Of a stretch of 64,000 nucleotides of DNA, positions 36,976 through 46,210 are shown piece after piece. The translations under genes and the position numbers were made by a program. Under the pieces are notes generated by a model, which saw only the letters and a program-made list of their open reading frames with translations, had not been told where the DNA came from and did no database searches. Position 1 is the stretch's first letter. Every line of letters starts with the position of its first letter. Origin of the DNA: Fodinibius sp964490705 (GTDB taxonomy: Bacteria; Bacteroidota; Rhodothermia; Balneolales; Balneolaceae); the NCBI GenBank assembly GCA_964490705.1, contig CAZBCG010000012.1:20575-84574 (forward strand), in the 5' to 3' direction.

Positions 36976-37647
36976 TTAGTTGCCGACTCCCTTCATTTTT
37001 GCTACAAAAATATTACGGGCCACACCATTACCGATCGCCTGCTCGGTATCCTCAATCAGTAGCGTAATGGGACCTTCAAATGGTGCTTTCTCTTTAATAG
37101 TGATTTTAACGCCCGGCAACAAGCCTATTTTTTCAAGATAGCGCAACAGCTCAGGATCCTGATCTTTTACTCTGCTCACAATATATTGCTGATTCATCTC
37201 GGCTTCGATCAATGGTTCGGCATCCATCTCGGGCATCAGGCCATCTTTGGTGGGAATGGGATCACCGTGCGGATCGTGGGTGGGATCATCCAGCAGGTTG
37301 GCAATTTTATCCTCAAAGCGTTCTGAAATATGATGCTCCAGCTTTTCGGCCTCCTCGTGTACCTGATCCCAGGAATAGCCCATCACCTCCAGCAGATACA
37401 GCTCTAGCAACCGGTGATGACGAACAATTTCGAGCGCAATCTTTCTACCGGATTTGGTAAGACTTGCTCCCTTATAGGATTCATAATCCACCAGCCCCAT
37501 TTTTGAAAGGCGCTTAACCATATTGGTAGCCGATGCTGAAGAAACATCCAGCGCATCCGCAATTTTTGTAGTCGTGGCTTTGTCGCCTTCAGACTCAAGC
37601 GTAAATATGGTTTTTAAATAATCTTCAACAGCTTGGCTCAACACCAT
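36976..37647 (-). CDS. DtxR/MntR-family metal-dependent repressor with FeoA-like domain
   Basis: 223 residues: winged helix (1-65), dimerisation and metal-binding domain (about 66-140), and a C-terminal FeoA/SH3-like domain (about 148-220). Metal-site residues resemble MntR more than DtxR: the position of DtxR Met10 is Asp (AVEDYLKTI), and the position of Cys102 is Glu (EEAEKLEHHIS). However, MntR Glu11 is replaced by Lys. The segment DPTHDPHGDPIP is typical of longer IdeR-like proteins. The gene is convergent with the receptor operon; it is the obvious candidate to bind the two palindromes at 33053-33110. Mn versus Fe specificity cannot be settled by eye. Confidence 0.92.
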   Translation of the reverse strand: MVLSQAVEDYLKTIFTLESEGDKATTTKIADALDVSSASATNMVKRLSKMGLVDYESYKGASLTKSGRKIALEIVRHHRLLELYLLEVMGYSWDQVHEEAEKLEHHISERFEDKIANLLDDPTHDPHGDPIPTKDGLMPEMDAEPLIEAEMNQQYIVSRVKDQDPELLRYLEKIGLLPGVKITIKEKAPFEGPITLLIEDTEQAIGNGVARNIFVAKMKGVGN

Positions 37648-37720
37648 GTTGGTAATATTGATGGTAAATTTTAAATCACTGCAAATATATTAATTCCAAC
37701 AGGAGATTACAGTAGTAAAA

Positions 37721-40357
37721 CTACTTTTTATGATCCCCTTTCGCCAATTTCATAACCACTATCGTCATATCGTCATGCTGTTTGGCATCACCAATATAGG
37801 TATAAATATCCTTTGAAAGTATGCTCAGCAGATTAGCTGCAGATTCATGTTTATGATTATGAAGCAAGCGATTCAATCGCTGCGTACCATAAAATTTATG
37901 GCTTTCATTCAATGCCTCCACAATTCCATCCGTATAAAGTACCAGCAGGTCGTCTTCGTCCAGCTCCAGCTCTACCTCTTCAATATTCTGATCGAATGAG
38001 GGACCCTGAGTGAGCCCAATGCCAATACCTTTGGGACGAAATTCTATTACATCATCATTTTTTTGCGCGTTAACCTTCAGGATAGGATTATGGCCCGCTC
38101 GCGCGAAGTAAAATGTTTGTTTTTTGAGATCAAGTATGCCATAAACCAATGAGATGAAGGTACCACGCGGAGCATTTTCAAAAAACAGGCGGTTGGTTTT
38201 TTTGAGAATTTCAGCGGGCGAATCGATCTCTCGGCACAAGCTGTGCAAAATCCCTTTAATAAACGTCATATAAAATGCGGCCTGAATACCCTTGCCGCTT
38301 ACATCGCCGATCGTAACCGCTACGCGATGGTCATCAAGACGAACAAAATCGTAGTAGTCGCCACCCGTTTCGTGGGCAGGCTTACAGATGGCCGCCAAAT
38401 CAAGATGCTGAAACTCGGGTGTTGCAACGGGCAAAAACGACTGCTGTACTTCCCGGGCGATCTGCAGCTCCTGTTTAATACGTTCTTCCTGGGCCAGTTC
38501 TTCTACATATTCTGGTACAAATCGGGGCAGCGACTGTCGCTCTCTACCTGTAGTGATAAACAGGATTCCGGCAATGACGTTAAACAGCAGAAATCCGCAA
38601 AAAATTACAAAAATATATAAGTCCGGTGATCCCCCGATAATCCATCCGCTGGAAGCCTCGATCATCAGTACAAAAAGAAAGTGCGTAAAAAGGGTAGTAA
38701 GGATATCCCAACGCAGAAAGATAAGCGCTAATGCTATTCCCAAAATAGCGGAAAAGATGAACTCTTGTCCCGCAGGGCCCATGGGTTGCAACACAGGCGT
38801 CATAAGCATTAAACCAACAGCGATTATTAATGCGGATACCCAGCTATTTTTGTAGAATCCATAAATTTGCGTGCCCACCACTGCAAAAACTCCCACAATC
38901 ATAATAAAGCTAAACCAACCACTGTTGATAAACAGATAGATAGGCGACCAAGCCGCCTGATACTGCAAAAACGTGCGGTTTACTTCCAGGTATAAATCAG
39001 GAAACAGGAACAGACCGGTACTCCAAACGCCGCATAAAATAAATGCCAGCACAACAGAACGAAGTATGGTCTCCCCGATCGGTTTATTGAAGAACATCCC
39101 CTGCCGCAGAAAATCGTAACCGTACAGCTTGTCGGGCCAATATTGTCGCATCAGCGAATCACCTACGGCAAAGACGGCAAAGAAACCAATCGAAGCAAAG
39201 GCACCCGAAAATCCCATCTGGAGAGCCATGCTCAACAAATCAGAAGTTTCAACACTACTGCTGAACAGTGACGTGGTATTCCATTCTTGCAGAAAGATTA
39301 AAGCGGGAATTGCTAATCCGGCTACTACTCCAACCACCAACGCCGGTTTGGTATCGATGGCACGGGATCGAATCCTAAAATAAAACAGGATAATTGTCGC
39401 CAGCACAAACAGAAAAACAATAGCCCGGCGGGTCAGTTCAAGGACGTGAGGCATTCCATTCTGGCCGTCGATGGTATTATATGTGGCATTCATACTGACC
39501 AAGGCGCCCGTAGGCAAGAGAGTTAGCTCCAACTTTACATCTTGCCCCAGTATTGGTTTGGGATTCTCAAAAACAATATCCGCCGCAGTGCGCGAATTTA
39601 TGGTTGTAAGCTGGATCTCCGACAGTTGCAGTTCATCCAACGACCAGCCGCTATTTTGCAAATGATATCCCGCAAGTTTTTGGATATTGGATCGCGTAAA
39701 AGTATGAGCAATCCCTTTGGAGCGTTTAGAGTTGGCAGTGTCGATCTTTGACGGATCAGAGTCATATCCCTTTTCTACATCAAATCGCAAGGCATTTTGC
39801 CATGCCGAATCGGGCAGGGTCTTCCAGAGCTGGAGATCACGATTGGCATCGAAAGCTGCAATGAGGGCCTCCTTTTGGACCGGCTGGGTGGGTACAATAT
39901 TCGACGGATTGATAAACTCAATTAACCGCCCCTGTTCATCCAGTCGAATGGCAGTGTGATTAGTCTGGTTGGGATTAGGCGGACCTTCTCCGGAAGGCTG
40001 ATGTTCTGTGTTTGCAACGTGCATCTCCCAGTAAAAAGGGAAAAGACCGGGGTAAACCGAATCTGTTAATGTGGCAATAGCTTGCTGTCTGCCCAGATGG
40101 GCTTGCAAACTATCCAGCAGCTGGCGTTTGCTATCGAAGGTAACGACCGGCTGCAAATTTTCGGAAGTATAGCCTAACTTATTAAACGCATCGATCGCTT
40201 TGGCTGTCGCCTCACTTTTATCCATCTTGGTAGCGATAGTGCTCCGGGGTTCCTGGGAGGCATAGCTCAGGAAAAACCAAAACAGGCACAACAATCCCAC
40301 AGCCGCAAAAAGATAATCCCGAACGTTAAATGCATTATTTTTATTTAGTAGCGACAT
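37721..40357 (-). CDS. Membrane-bound SpoIIE/PP2C-family Ser/Thr phosphatase
   Basis: 878 residues. One N-terminal membrane segment (about 14-33), an extracytoplasmic region (about 35-310) and about eight further membrane segments (310-620) precede a cytoplasmic SpoIIE phosphatase domain (about 640-875). It starts REVQQSFLP and carries GGDYYDFVRLDDHRVAVTIG, DVSGKGIQAAF, GHNP, YTDGIVEALN and QHDDMT, the metal-binding Asp residues of PP2C. Such RsbU-like proteins dephosphorylate anti-sigma antagonists in general stress pathways. No partner switch genes are close by, so the target is unknown. It is transcribed alone. Confidence 0.9.
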   Translation of the reverse strand: MSLLNKNNAFNVRDYLFAAVGLLCLFWFFLSYASQEPRSTIATKMDKSEATAKAIDAFNKLGYTSENLQPVVTFDSKRQLLDSLQAHLGRQQAIATLTDSVYPGLFPFYWEMHVANTEHQPSGEGPPNPNQTNHTAIRLDEQGRLIEFINPSNIVPTQPVQKEALIAAFDANRDLQLWKTLPDSAWQNALRFDVEKGYDSDPSKIDTANSKRSKGIAHTFTRSNIQKLAGYHLQNSGWSLDELQLSEIQLTTINSRTAADIVFENPKPILGQDVKLELTLLPTGALVSMNATYNTIDGQNGMPHVLELTRRAIVFLFVLATIILFYFRIRSRAIDTKPALVVGVVAGLAIPALIFLQEWNTTSLFSSSVETSDLLSMALQMGFSGAFASIGFFAVFAVGDSLMRQYWPDKLYGYDFLRQGMFFNKPIGETILRSVVLAFILCGVWSTGLFLFPDLYLEVNRTFLQYQAAWSPIYLFINSGWFSFIMIVGVFAVVGTQIYGFYKNSWVSALIIAVGLMLMTPVLQPMGPAGQEFIFSAILGIALALIFLRWDILTTLFTHFLFVLMIEASSGWIIGGSPDLYIFVIFCGFLLFNVIAGILFITTGRERQSLPRFVPEYVEELAQEERIKQELQIAREVQQSFLPVATPEFQHLDLAAICKPAHETGGDYYDFVRLDDHRVAVTIGDVSGKGIQAAFYMTFIKGILHSLCREIDSPAEILKKTNRLFFENAPRGTFISLVYGILDLKKQTFYFARAGHNPILKVNAQKNDDVIEFRPKGIGIGLTQGPSFDQNIEEVELELDEDDLLVLYTDGIVEALNESHKFYGTQRLNRLLHNHKHESAANLLSILSKDIYTYIGDAKQHDDMTIVVMKLAKGDHKK

Positions 40358-40467
40358 AAAACCCTAATCAGCCGATTCTTCATCACTTTGTGTAGTTTAC
40401 ACGCGAATATGCCAAATTGTTACGTAAAAATCTTTTCTGATAATCTTTTAATTTAGCATCTAATTAT

Positions 40468-41238
40468 ATGTGCCTGATCGTTTTTTCATATCGCCAACAT
40501 CCCAAGTATGAGCTCATCTTTGCCGCCAACCGGGATGAAAATTATAATCGTCCCACCCGGCAGGCTCAGTTCTGGGATAACCATCCCGACATTTTGGCCG
40601 GCAAAGATCTGCAGGCGGGTGGCACGTGGATGGGCATCAATAAAGCGGGATATTTTTCGGCCCTTACAAATTTTCGGGATCCTTCCATCCAGCGAGACAA
40701 CCCGCCCACCCGTGGCCATCTGGTGTTGGATTATCTAAAACATCCCGGGGCTCCCCAAGCGTATCTTAATACTGTTGATAGCAACGCTGATGAGTATATG
40801 GGATTCAACCTCCTGGCCGGGAATACCAATCAAATCGGGTATTATTCTAATCAACAGAAACATATTCAACTGCTCGAGCCGGGATTGTATGGACTCAGCA
40901 ATCACTTGCTAAATACGCCTTGGCCCAAAGTGGAACATGCGAAAGAGAACTTGCGTCAACTTTTAGACCAACACGAAATTCCCGAAGATGCCCTCTTTGA
41001 CCTGCTTAGTGATGATCAGCAGGCACCTGACGACAAATTGCCCGATACGGGTATCCCCAAAGAGATTGAAAAGCAAGTTTCGCCCATCTTCATTAAGAGT
41101 GACAATTACGGCACGCGCTGCTCAACAATTTTACTGATTGACAAACATGGAGGGGTCACTTTTACTGAACGACGATTTCTACCGGGTTCGATGGAAGTTA
41201 AAGAAGAAAACCGCTACGAATTTGTTATTTCTCAATAG
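40468..41238 (+). CDS. NRDE/TANGO2-family protein
   Basis: 256 residues. The family signature is at the start: MCLIVFSY with Cys2, then the eponymous NRDE in FAANRDENYNRPT, and GGTWMGINKAGYFSALTNFR. TANGO2-like proteins are conserved from bacteria to humans; haem trafficking and Ntn-hydrolase activity have both been proposed, and the role is not settled. No operon partner. The following 215-base gap has no gene, only a terminator hairpin at 41397-41430. Confidence 0.9.
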   Translation: MCLIVFSYRQHPKYELIFAANRDENYNRPTRQAQFWDNHPDILAGKDLQAGGTWMGINKAGYFSALTNFRDPSIQRDNPPTRGHLVLDYLKHPGAPQAYLNTVDSNADEYMGFNLLAGNTNQIGYYSNQQKHIQLLEPGLYGLSNHLLNTPWPKVEHAKENLRQLLDQHEIPEDALFDLLSDDQQAPDDKLPDTGIPKEIEKQVSPIFIKSDNYGTRCSTILLIDKHGGVTFTERRFLPGSMEVKEENRYEFVISQ

Positions 41239-41396
41239 TTGTGTACCGTAGCAGAGCCCGCCTTCGCCGAAGCTTTCTTCAATAGGTAAATATAGAATAC
41301 CAATGTGGCTACGCGCAAGCAGGCTACGGTTAGGAGGTGATTTTTGGGACTTCCTCTGGGTGCGTACCTCCGGTGCAGAACCTATGATATACTTGA

Positions 41397-41430
41397 AAAC
41401 CCTGAGGGTATATAAAGACCCTCAGGGTTT
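41397..41430 (-). terminator. Perfect 13-bp hairpin after nhaC
   Basis: AAACCCTGAGGGT, an 8-nt loop, ACCCTCAGGGTTT. It lies 25 bases beyond the nhaC stop, with a short T-run on the minus strand. Same architecture as the hairpin after gltX. Confidence 0.7.
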
Positions 41431-41454
41431 AAACAATTTACTTCTAAGCAGATA

Positions 41455-43173
41455 TCAATCCAACGTGGTGCTGGCCGCTTCTTTGCCCTCGGGCGTATAT
41501 TCTTCGGGATCGGGGGTTTTACCAAACTGAAAAATAATTACTGCGATAATTGCAATACCGGCCGGATAGAGAATCCAAGTGGGAACACCAAGTACCATAA
41601 TTGCAATTAAGCTTACAATACTGATCGTCCCAACAATCATGGCATAGGGCAACTGCGTATTAACGTGCTCTACGTGATCGCACTGGGTGGCAATAGAGCT
41701 GAGAATAGTCGTATCTGAAATAGGCGAACAGTGATCGCCCCAAACCGAACCGGCCAGCACTGAACTGACGCTGGCATAAATGATTTCAGCGGTAATTGCA
41801 TAATCCAATCCGGTATTATTGCCAATCTCCCAGGCCAGCGGCACAACAAGCGGCATTAAAATGCCCATGGTTCCCCAGCTGGAACCAGTAGCAAATGCCG
41901 TAAGCGCCGAGAGTATAAACACGATGGCCGGCAACCAATAAGGATTCAATGTTTCGCCAAATACGCTCATCAGATAATCGGCAGTACCCAGTTCCACGGT
42001 GATAGCACTAAGTGCCCAGGCCAACACGAGAATTAACAATCCATCAAACATGGTGTGCATCCCCTCCATCATTCCCTCAAGCATCTCATCAACTTCCAGT
42101 AATTTTCGAGAAAGTGTCATAATAATTGCTACGGTAATTGAGATAAGCGATCCCCAGAGCAATGCTTTGTATGAATCTGCAGATTCAATAATTGCCTGAA
42201 CAGAACTCCCCTCTCCCGTAATAAACAAACCGCCCACTGTTCCTACGACAAGAGTTATAATTGGAATAACTGCGTTGGACCAGTGTGATACCTTTTTGGT
42301 CTTCTCGTCGTCTTCGATCTTATCTTTCCAGAGGTTATATGTATCGAGCTCAGGATCGTGCTTCGCCTTGTAAAGATTGATACGTGAGGTGAGCATGGTA
42401 GCAAAATCACGTCCCGACCAAGCAATCAAAATCACAAAAAGAAGCGTAAAGAACGCATAAAAATTATACGGCAACGAGTTTAAAAATACTGCGTAAGCTG
42501 ATTCAGTGAAGTTCGGCATTTTTTCGGATGCATCAGCGATAAATCCGACCATCGCCCCAATCCAGGTACTTACAAGCGCTATTGTTGCTACCGGGGCTGC
42601 CGTGGCATCTACCAAATAGGCCAGCTTGGCTCGCGAAATGCGCAGCTTATCAGTCAATGGACGCATGGTACTACCCACCACCATAGTGTTGGCGTAATCA
42701 TCAAAAAAAACGACAAATCCCATCAAGGACGTCATTAATTGTCCCCTCACTTTAGTACGGACATATTTTGTGATGCGCTCGATGACGCCGCGCGTACCTC
42801 CATTGTCGGTGATGATGCCCACCATTCCGCCAATCAGCAGGGTAAAAATGATGATGCTCATGTGTCCCGTATCGACAGTTGCGGGAACAATATAACTGTC
42901 GAGGGCAGCAAAAAAACTGGAGAAGATACCACCGAAACTCAGGCTGCCGGCCAAAAATGCTCCGCACCAGATTCCCAAAAACAAAGCGAACAGCACCTGG
43001 CGAAAAATGAGCGCGATCCCAATAGCAACCAGTGGAGGCAAAATGCTGAGCCAGGTTCCCGTTTCGATACCAGTACTGGCAGCCTGTGTTGTTTCAGGAG
43101 CAGCGTAGCTAAAATTCACAAAAAGAATGAGTGCACAGAGTCCGGCTACGACAACTAATGCTTTCCGCTTCAT
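41455..43173 (-). CDS. nhaC: NhaC-family Na+/H+ antiporter
   Basis: 572 residues with an N-terminal signal-like segment (residues 5-25) and about eleven further membrane segments. Conserved NhaC features include FFDDYANTMVVGSTMRPL, DATAAPVATIALVSTWIG, ATGSSWGTMGILMPL and GDHCSPISDTTI, with polar residues in helix breaks. It exports Na+ in exchange for protons, consistent with a saline lifestyle. It is flanked by terminator hairpins on both sides, so it is a single transcription unit. Confidence 0.92.
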   Translation of the reverse strand: MKRKALVVVAGLCALILFVNFSYAAPETTQAASTGIETGTWLSILPPLVAIGIALIFRQVLFALFLGIWCGAFLAGSLSFGGIFSSFFAALDSYIVPATVDTGHMSIIIFTLLIGGMVGIITDNGGTRGVIERITKYVRTKVRGQLMTSLMGFVVFFDDYANTMVVGSTMRPLTDKLRISRAKLAYLVDATAAPVATIALVSTWIGAMVGFIADASEKMPNFTESAYAVFLNSLPYNFYAFFTLLFVILIAWSGRDFATMLTSRINLYKAKHDPELDTYNLWKDKIEDDEKTKKVSHWSNAVIPIITLVVGTVGGLFITGEGSSVQAIIESADSYKALLWGSLISITVAIIMTLSRKLLEVDEMLEGMMEGMHTMFDGLLILVLAWALSAITVELGTADYLMSVFGETLNPYWLPAIVFILSALTAFATGSSWGTMGILMPLVVPLAWEIGNNTGLDYAITAEIIYASVSSVLAGSVWGDHCSPISDTTILSSIATQCDHVEHVNTQLPYAMIVGTISIVSLIAIMVLGVPTWILYPAGIAIIAVIIFQFGKTPDPEEYTPEGKEAASTTLD

Positions 43174-43295
43174 TCGATAGCTTTTTTGTTAGTGATTTTC
43201 GCTGATCAGCAAATGTGCGCTTTTGATCCATGAAAATACAATCTCTGCAGTAATTTGCCAGAAATTTTTGTGATGAGATTCTGACCTCAAATAAA

Positions 43296-43329
43296 AAACC
43301 TGACAGGTCTTTAGAAACCTGTCAGGTTT
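43296..43329 (-). terminator. Intrinsic terminator of gltX
   Basis: AAACCTGACAGGT, 8-nt loop, ACCTGTCAGGTTT, followed on the minus strand by TTTTTTATTT. It lies 20 bases beyond the gltX stop. Confidence 0.85.
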
Positions 43330-43348
43330 GAAAGTAAATGCATCTATA

Positions 43349-44833
43349 CTAACCTAACTTTTCGATCGCAGTGTTAATGCGGCGAATGGTAGTCTCTTTG
43401 CCGAGCAGTTCAATAGTAGGCGTTAAATCGGGACCATAGCCCATACCAGAAACAGCCACGCGAAGCGGCATCATAACCGGACCAAAACCAACATCGTACT
43501 CTTCGATCACTTCTTTGATTTTATCTTTCAACGTTGTGGCTTCGAACTCATCTTCGTCGAGCTGTTCAATTTTTTCTACGTACGCTTCGAGCAGCTCAGC
43601 ACTGTTGTCTTTCCATTTTTCCAGCGCCTGGTCTTCGTACTCCTCGGGATCCTCAAAGAAGAAGCGTCCCATCGTTACAAAGTCCTCTACCTTGCTGACA
43701 CGCTCTTTCATCAACGGTATAATTTGCGTCATATACTCCTTATCGGGATCGATACCGTGCTCGTTGGCAATTTCTTTGACGCGCGGGAATAATTCGTCAG
43801 CCGGCTTTTCACGCAGATAGTGTTCGTTGTACCAGGTCAGCTTTTGATAATCAAACACCGCGCCGCCTTTACTCACGCGATCCAGCGAAAACAGGTCGAT
43901 AAGCTCATCCAGTGAGTGAATTTCGGTATCGTCGCCGGGGCTCCATCCCAGATAGGCCAAGAAGTTGACCAGCGCTTCCGGCTCGTATTTCTGCTCGATA
44001 TAATCCTTCGTATTAATGGGAATTCCTTCGCTTTCGGCTTTGCGCTTAGAGAGCTTTCCACCGCTTGGTGACATAATCAGCGGCAGGTGTGCCATGTTGG
44101 GTGGCTCCCACCCGAAGTATTCATACATCAAGATGTGCTTGGGGGTACTACTCAACCACTCTTCGCCACGAATTACGTGTGAAATGTCCATCAGGTGATC
44201 ATCCACCACATTCGCCAGATGATAGGTGGGCATACCATCGGACTTAAGCAGCACTTGGTCATCCAGTCCTTTGGCTTCAAAGGAAACATATCCGCGCACT
44301 TCATCCTCAAAACGGACGGTCTCGCGGCGGGGTACTTTCAGTCGGATCACATAATCTTCGCCATCCTCCAGCTTGCGCTCCACTTCCTCTTCGGGAAGCG
44401 TGAGGCTGTTCTTCATCGACATGCGCGTGATGGCATCGTACTTGGGCGACGGATTGCCCGATTTCTTGAGACGCTCCCGCATCTGATCCAGCTCTTCGGG
44501 CGTATCAAATGCATAATACGCATTGCCCTGTTCCACGAGCTGCTTGGCATAATCTTCGTACATATCCTTGCGCTCACTCTGGCGGTATGGTCCGACATCA
44601 CCGGGATTTTCGGGTCCCTCATCCACATTCATGCCGGCCCATTTCAGCGATCGTTTAATATCTTCTTCAGCGCCCTCTACATAGCGGCTTTGATCGGTAT
44701 CTTCGATGCGCAACACAAACGTTCCGTCGTTGCCTTTCGCAAATAAATAATTATAAAGGGCCGTCCGTAAGCCACCTATGTGCAACAAACCGGTGGGCGA
44801 CGGCGCAAATCGTACACGTACGCTACCTTCCAT
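43349..44833 (-). CDS. gltX: Glutamate--tRNA ligase
   Basis: 494 residues, normal length. The class I signature is PSPTGLLHIGG and the KMSKS-type loop is KLSKRKA. The acceptor-binding and glutamate pocket regions (RIEDTDQSRY, YHLANVVDDHLMDISHVIRG) are intact, and the C-terminal anticodon-binding part is present. It charges tRNA-Glu in the cytoplasm. Single gene with its own terminator; an S23 gene in the same orientation lies 94 bases upstream. Confidence 0.97.
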   Translation of the reverse strand: MEGSVRVRFAPSPTGLLHIGGLRTALYNYLFAKGNDGTFVLRIEDTDQSRYVEGAEEDIKRSLKWAGMNVDEGPENPGDVGPYRQSERKDMYEDYAKQLVEQGNAYYAFDTPEELDQMRERLKKSGNPSPKYDAITRMSMKNSLTLPEEEVERKLEDGEDYVIRLKVPRRETVRFEDEVRGYVSFEAKGLDDQVLLKSDGMPTYHLANVVDDHLMDISHVIRGEEWLSSTPKHILMYEYFGWEPPNMAHLPLIMSPSGGKLSKRKAESEGIPINTKDYIEQKYEPEALVNFLAYLGWSPGDDTEIHSLDELIDLFSLDRVSKGGAVFDYQKLTWYNEHYLREKPADELFPRVKEIANEHGIDPDKEYMTQIIPLMKERVSKVEDFVTMGRFFFEDPEEYEDQALEKWKDNSAELLEAYVEKIEQLDEDEFEATTLKDKIKEVIEEYDVGFGPVMMPLRVAVSGMGYGPDLTPTIELLGKETTIRRINTAIEKLG

Positions 44834-44890
44834 AAAAAATTGATCTAATGTTGAAATTCATTTTCAGCGGGAAAAATAAGGCTAGCACTT

Positions 44891-44918
44891 ACGAGTAACA
44901 AGTAATGAGTAAGAAGTA
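44891..44918. repeat. 7-bp-phased repeat, left flank of the S23 gene
   Basis: Heptamers GAGTAAC, AAGTAAT, GAGTAAG, AAGTA. It matches the reverse complement of the right flank (45451-45472) at 17 of 20 aligned positions. Confidence 0.7.
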
Positions 44919-44927
44919 TCATTCTTT

Positions 44928-45380
44928 CTAAATCTGATATTCAATTTTAGAAACCAAATAATCGACTTCGGTTTCTGAAATTTTATCTGAACTTCTTTTT
45001 TCATTAATCATACTAAGCAACAGTTTAATTATTGAAGTCAACAATTTGATCCTGCCTAACGCTTTCTCTTTCCCAAGAATGTGCCGACTTTTAAAATACC
45101 ATCCCTTACACTCCCGGGCTGATCCTAAGGCAATTTCATAGAATCTCGCTTTTTCTTTAGTTGAATTCCTTGAATACCCTTCTGTTATATTAGCACTTAT
45201 AGAACCGGCAGATCTATACAATTGATCAGCCATTGAGAAAAATCTTTTCTCAATGATTATTTGTGTATCAGCCCAACAAAGATCAGCAAGGAATAAAGCA
45301 GCACGATATACTTTCAAATTCCATACTGCATCATTCGTAATTTCTTCTGGAATCTCGGCTAACCAATCCTGGTATTTCAT
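44928..45380 (-). CDS. S23/IVP-type four-helix-bundle protein
   Basis: 150 residues, all predicted helical. The family signature is in the first half: WNLKVYRAALFLADLCW, then FSMADQLYRSAGSISANI, TEGYSRNSTKEKARFYEIAL and GSARECKG. Members are encoded in 23S rRNA intervening sequences or as isolated genes, and are structurally related to the Avd protein of diversity-generating retroelements. Their function is not established. Here the gene lies between inverted 7-bp-phased repeats of the same word family as a gene-less hairpin at 47391-47442. This suggests it travels as a small cassette. Confidence 0.85.
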   Translation of the reverse strand: MKYQDWLAEIPEEITNDAVWNLKVYRAALFLADLCWADTQIIIEKRFFSMADQLYRSAGSISANITEGYSRNSTKEKARFYEIALGSARECKGWYFKSRHILGKEKALGRIKLLTSIIKLLLSMINEKRSSDKISETEVDYLVSKIEYQI

Positions 45381-45450
45381 TTTATCAAATAATTAGTGTC
45401 TTTATTAATAAGACCAATGAGCAAAATATTCCTTACAAACTAATTTCTTT

Positions 45451-45472
45451 TCACTCGTTACTTATTACTCAT
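45451..45472. repeat. 7-bp-phased repeat, right flank of the S23 gene
   Basis: TCACTCG, TTACTTA, TTACTCA, T: the inverted counterpart of the left flank, ending just before the WbqC start at 45481. Confidence 0.7.
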
Positions 45473-45480
45473 CAGATGCA

Positions 45481-46155
45481 ATGAAATTAGCCTTACTCTT
45501 CCCACAATTCGCTCCCAACCTGTATGACTTGGCCGCCATGCTCCGGGCCGATCGTATTATCCTGCAGGATGTGGAACAGTGGTCGCGCAAAAGCCGCATT
45601 CATCGTGCTCAAATTCGCGTTCCCAATGGCACGCAGTGGATTAACATCCCCATTCGCACGCAAGACCGAAAAAAAGCCGTCAACAAGGTACGGATGGATC
45701 ACTCCGAGGACTGGGTGACGCCACTGCTTCGCACGATTGAATACAACTATCGCAACAGTATTTATTACGATTTTTACGAGCCGGAGATCAAACCTGACTT
45801 TGAGTCGGCCTATGAGTTCGAATACCTGATGGATTTTGTGCTCTATATCCAACAGCGACTCTTCCGGTTTATGGATATCAGCATTGATTATGAATTGGCC
45901 AGCAACGTACCGGAATACGATTCCAATCCCGATCTTCTGATGGAACGACTTGATGCCGATGCACTTATTCAAGAGCACGACAGCCGGCACTACCTGCGGC
46001 AGGCTGAGAATCATCCCAACGGGCTGGGTATCAATCATCCGCAATACCACCAGCATTTTGAGGGATTTGAAGCCGGTTGTTCAATGTTGGATGTGCTCTT
46101 TCAGTTTGGACCTGAAAGCTTTCGAATCACCGATCAATTAAGGGTTGAAGATTAA
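45481..46155 (+). CDS. WbqC-family protein
   Basis: 224 residues. It has the WbqC-like start MKLALLFPQFAPNLYDLAAM, the RADRIILQDVEQWSRKSRIHR block, and the late pattern NHPQYHQ with GCSMLDVLFQFGPES. Members are often found in O-antigen or other glycan loci and are suspected to act on amino-sugar substrates, but this one is not in a glycan cluster. It lies 55 bases upstream of a class V aminotransferase gene in the same orientation and may form an operon with it. Confidence 0.87.
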   Translation: MKLALLFPQFAPNLYDLAAMLRADRIILQDVEQWSRKSRIHRAQIRVPNGTQWINIPIRTQDRKKAVNKVRMDHSEDWVTPLLRTIEYNYRNSIYYDFYEPEIKPDFESAYEFEYLMDFVLYIQQRLFRFMDISIDYELASNVPEYDSNPDLLMERLDADALIQEHDSRHYLRQAENHPNGLGINHPQYHQHFEGFEAGCSMLDVLFQFGPESFRITDQLRVED

Positions 46156-46210
46156 GCACGATCTCTTAGCTTGTATATTGATTGCACGCATTTAATTCTT
46201 TTTACTATTC

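Noticed and set aside
44928..45380. Diversity-generating retroelement suggested by the Avd-like fold
   Set aside because: No reverse transcriptase, template repeat or variable-repeat target gene is visible nearby; the protein is better called S23/IVP type.
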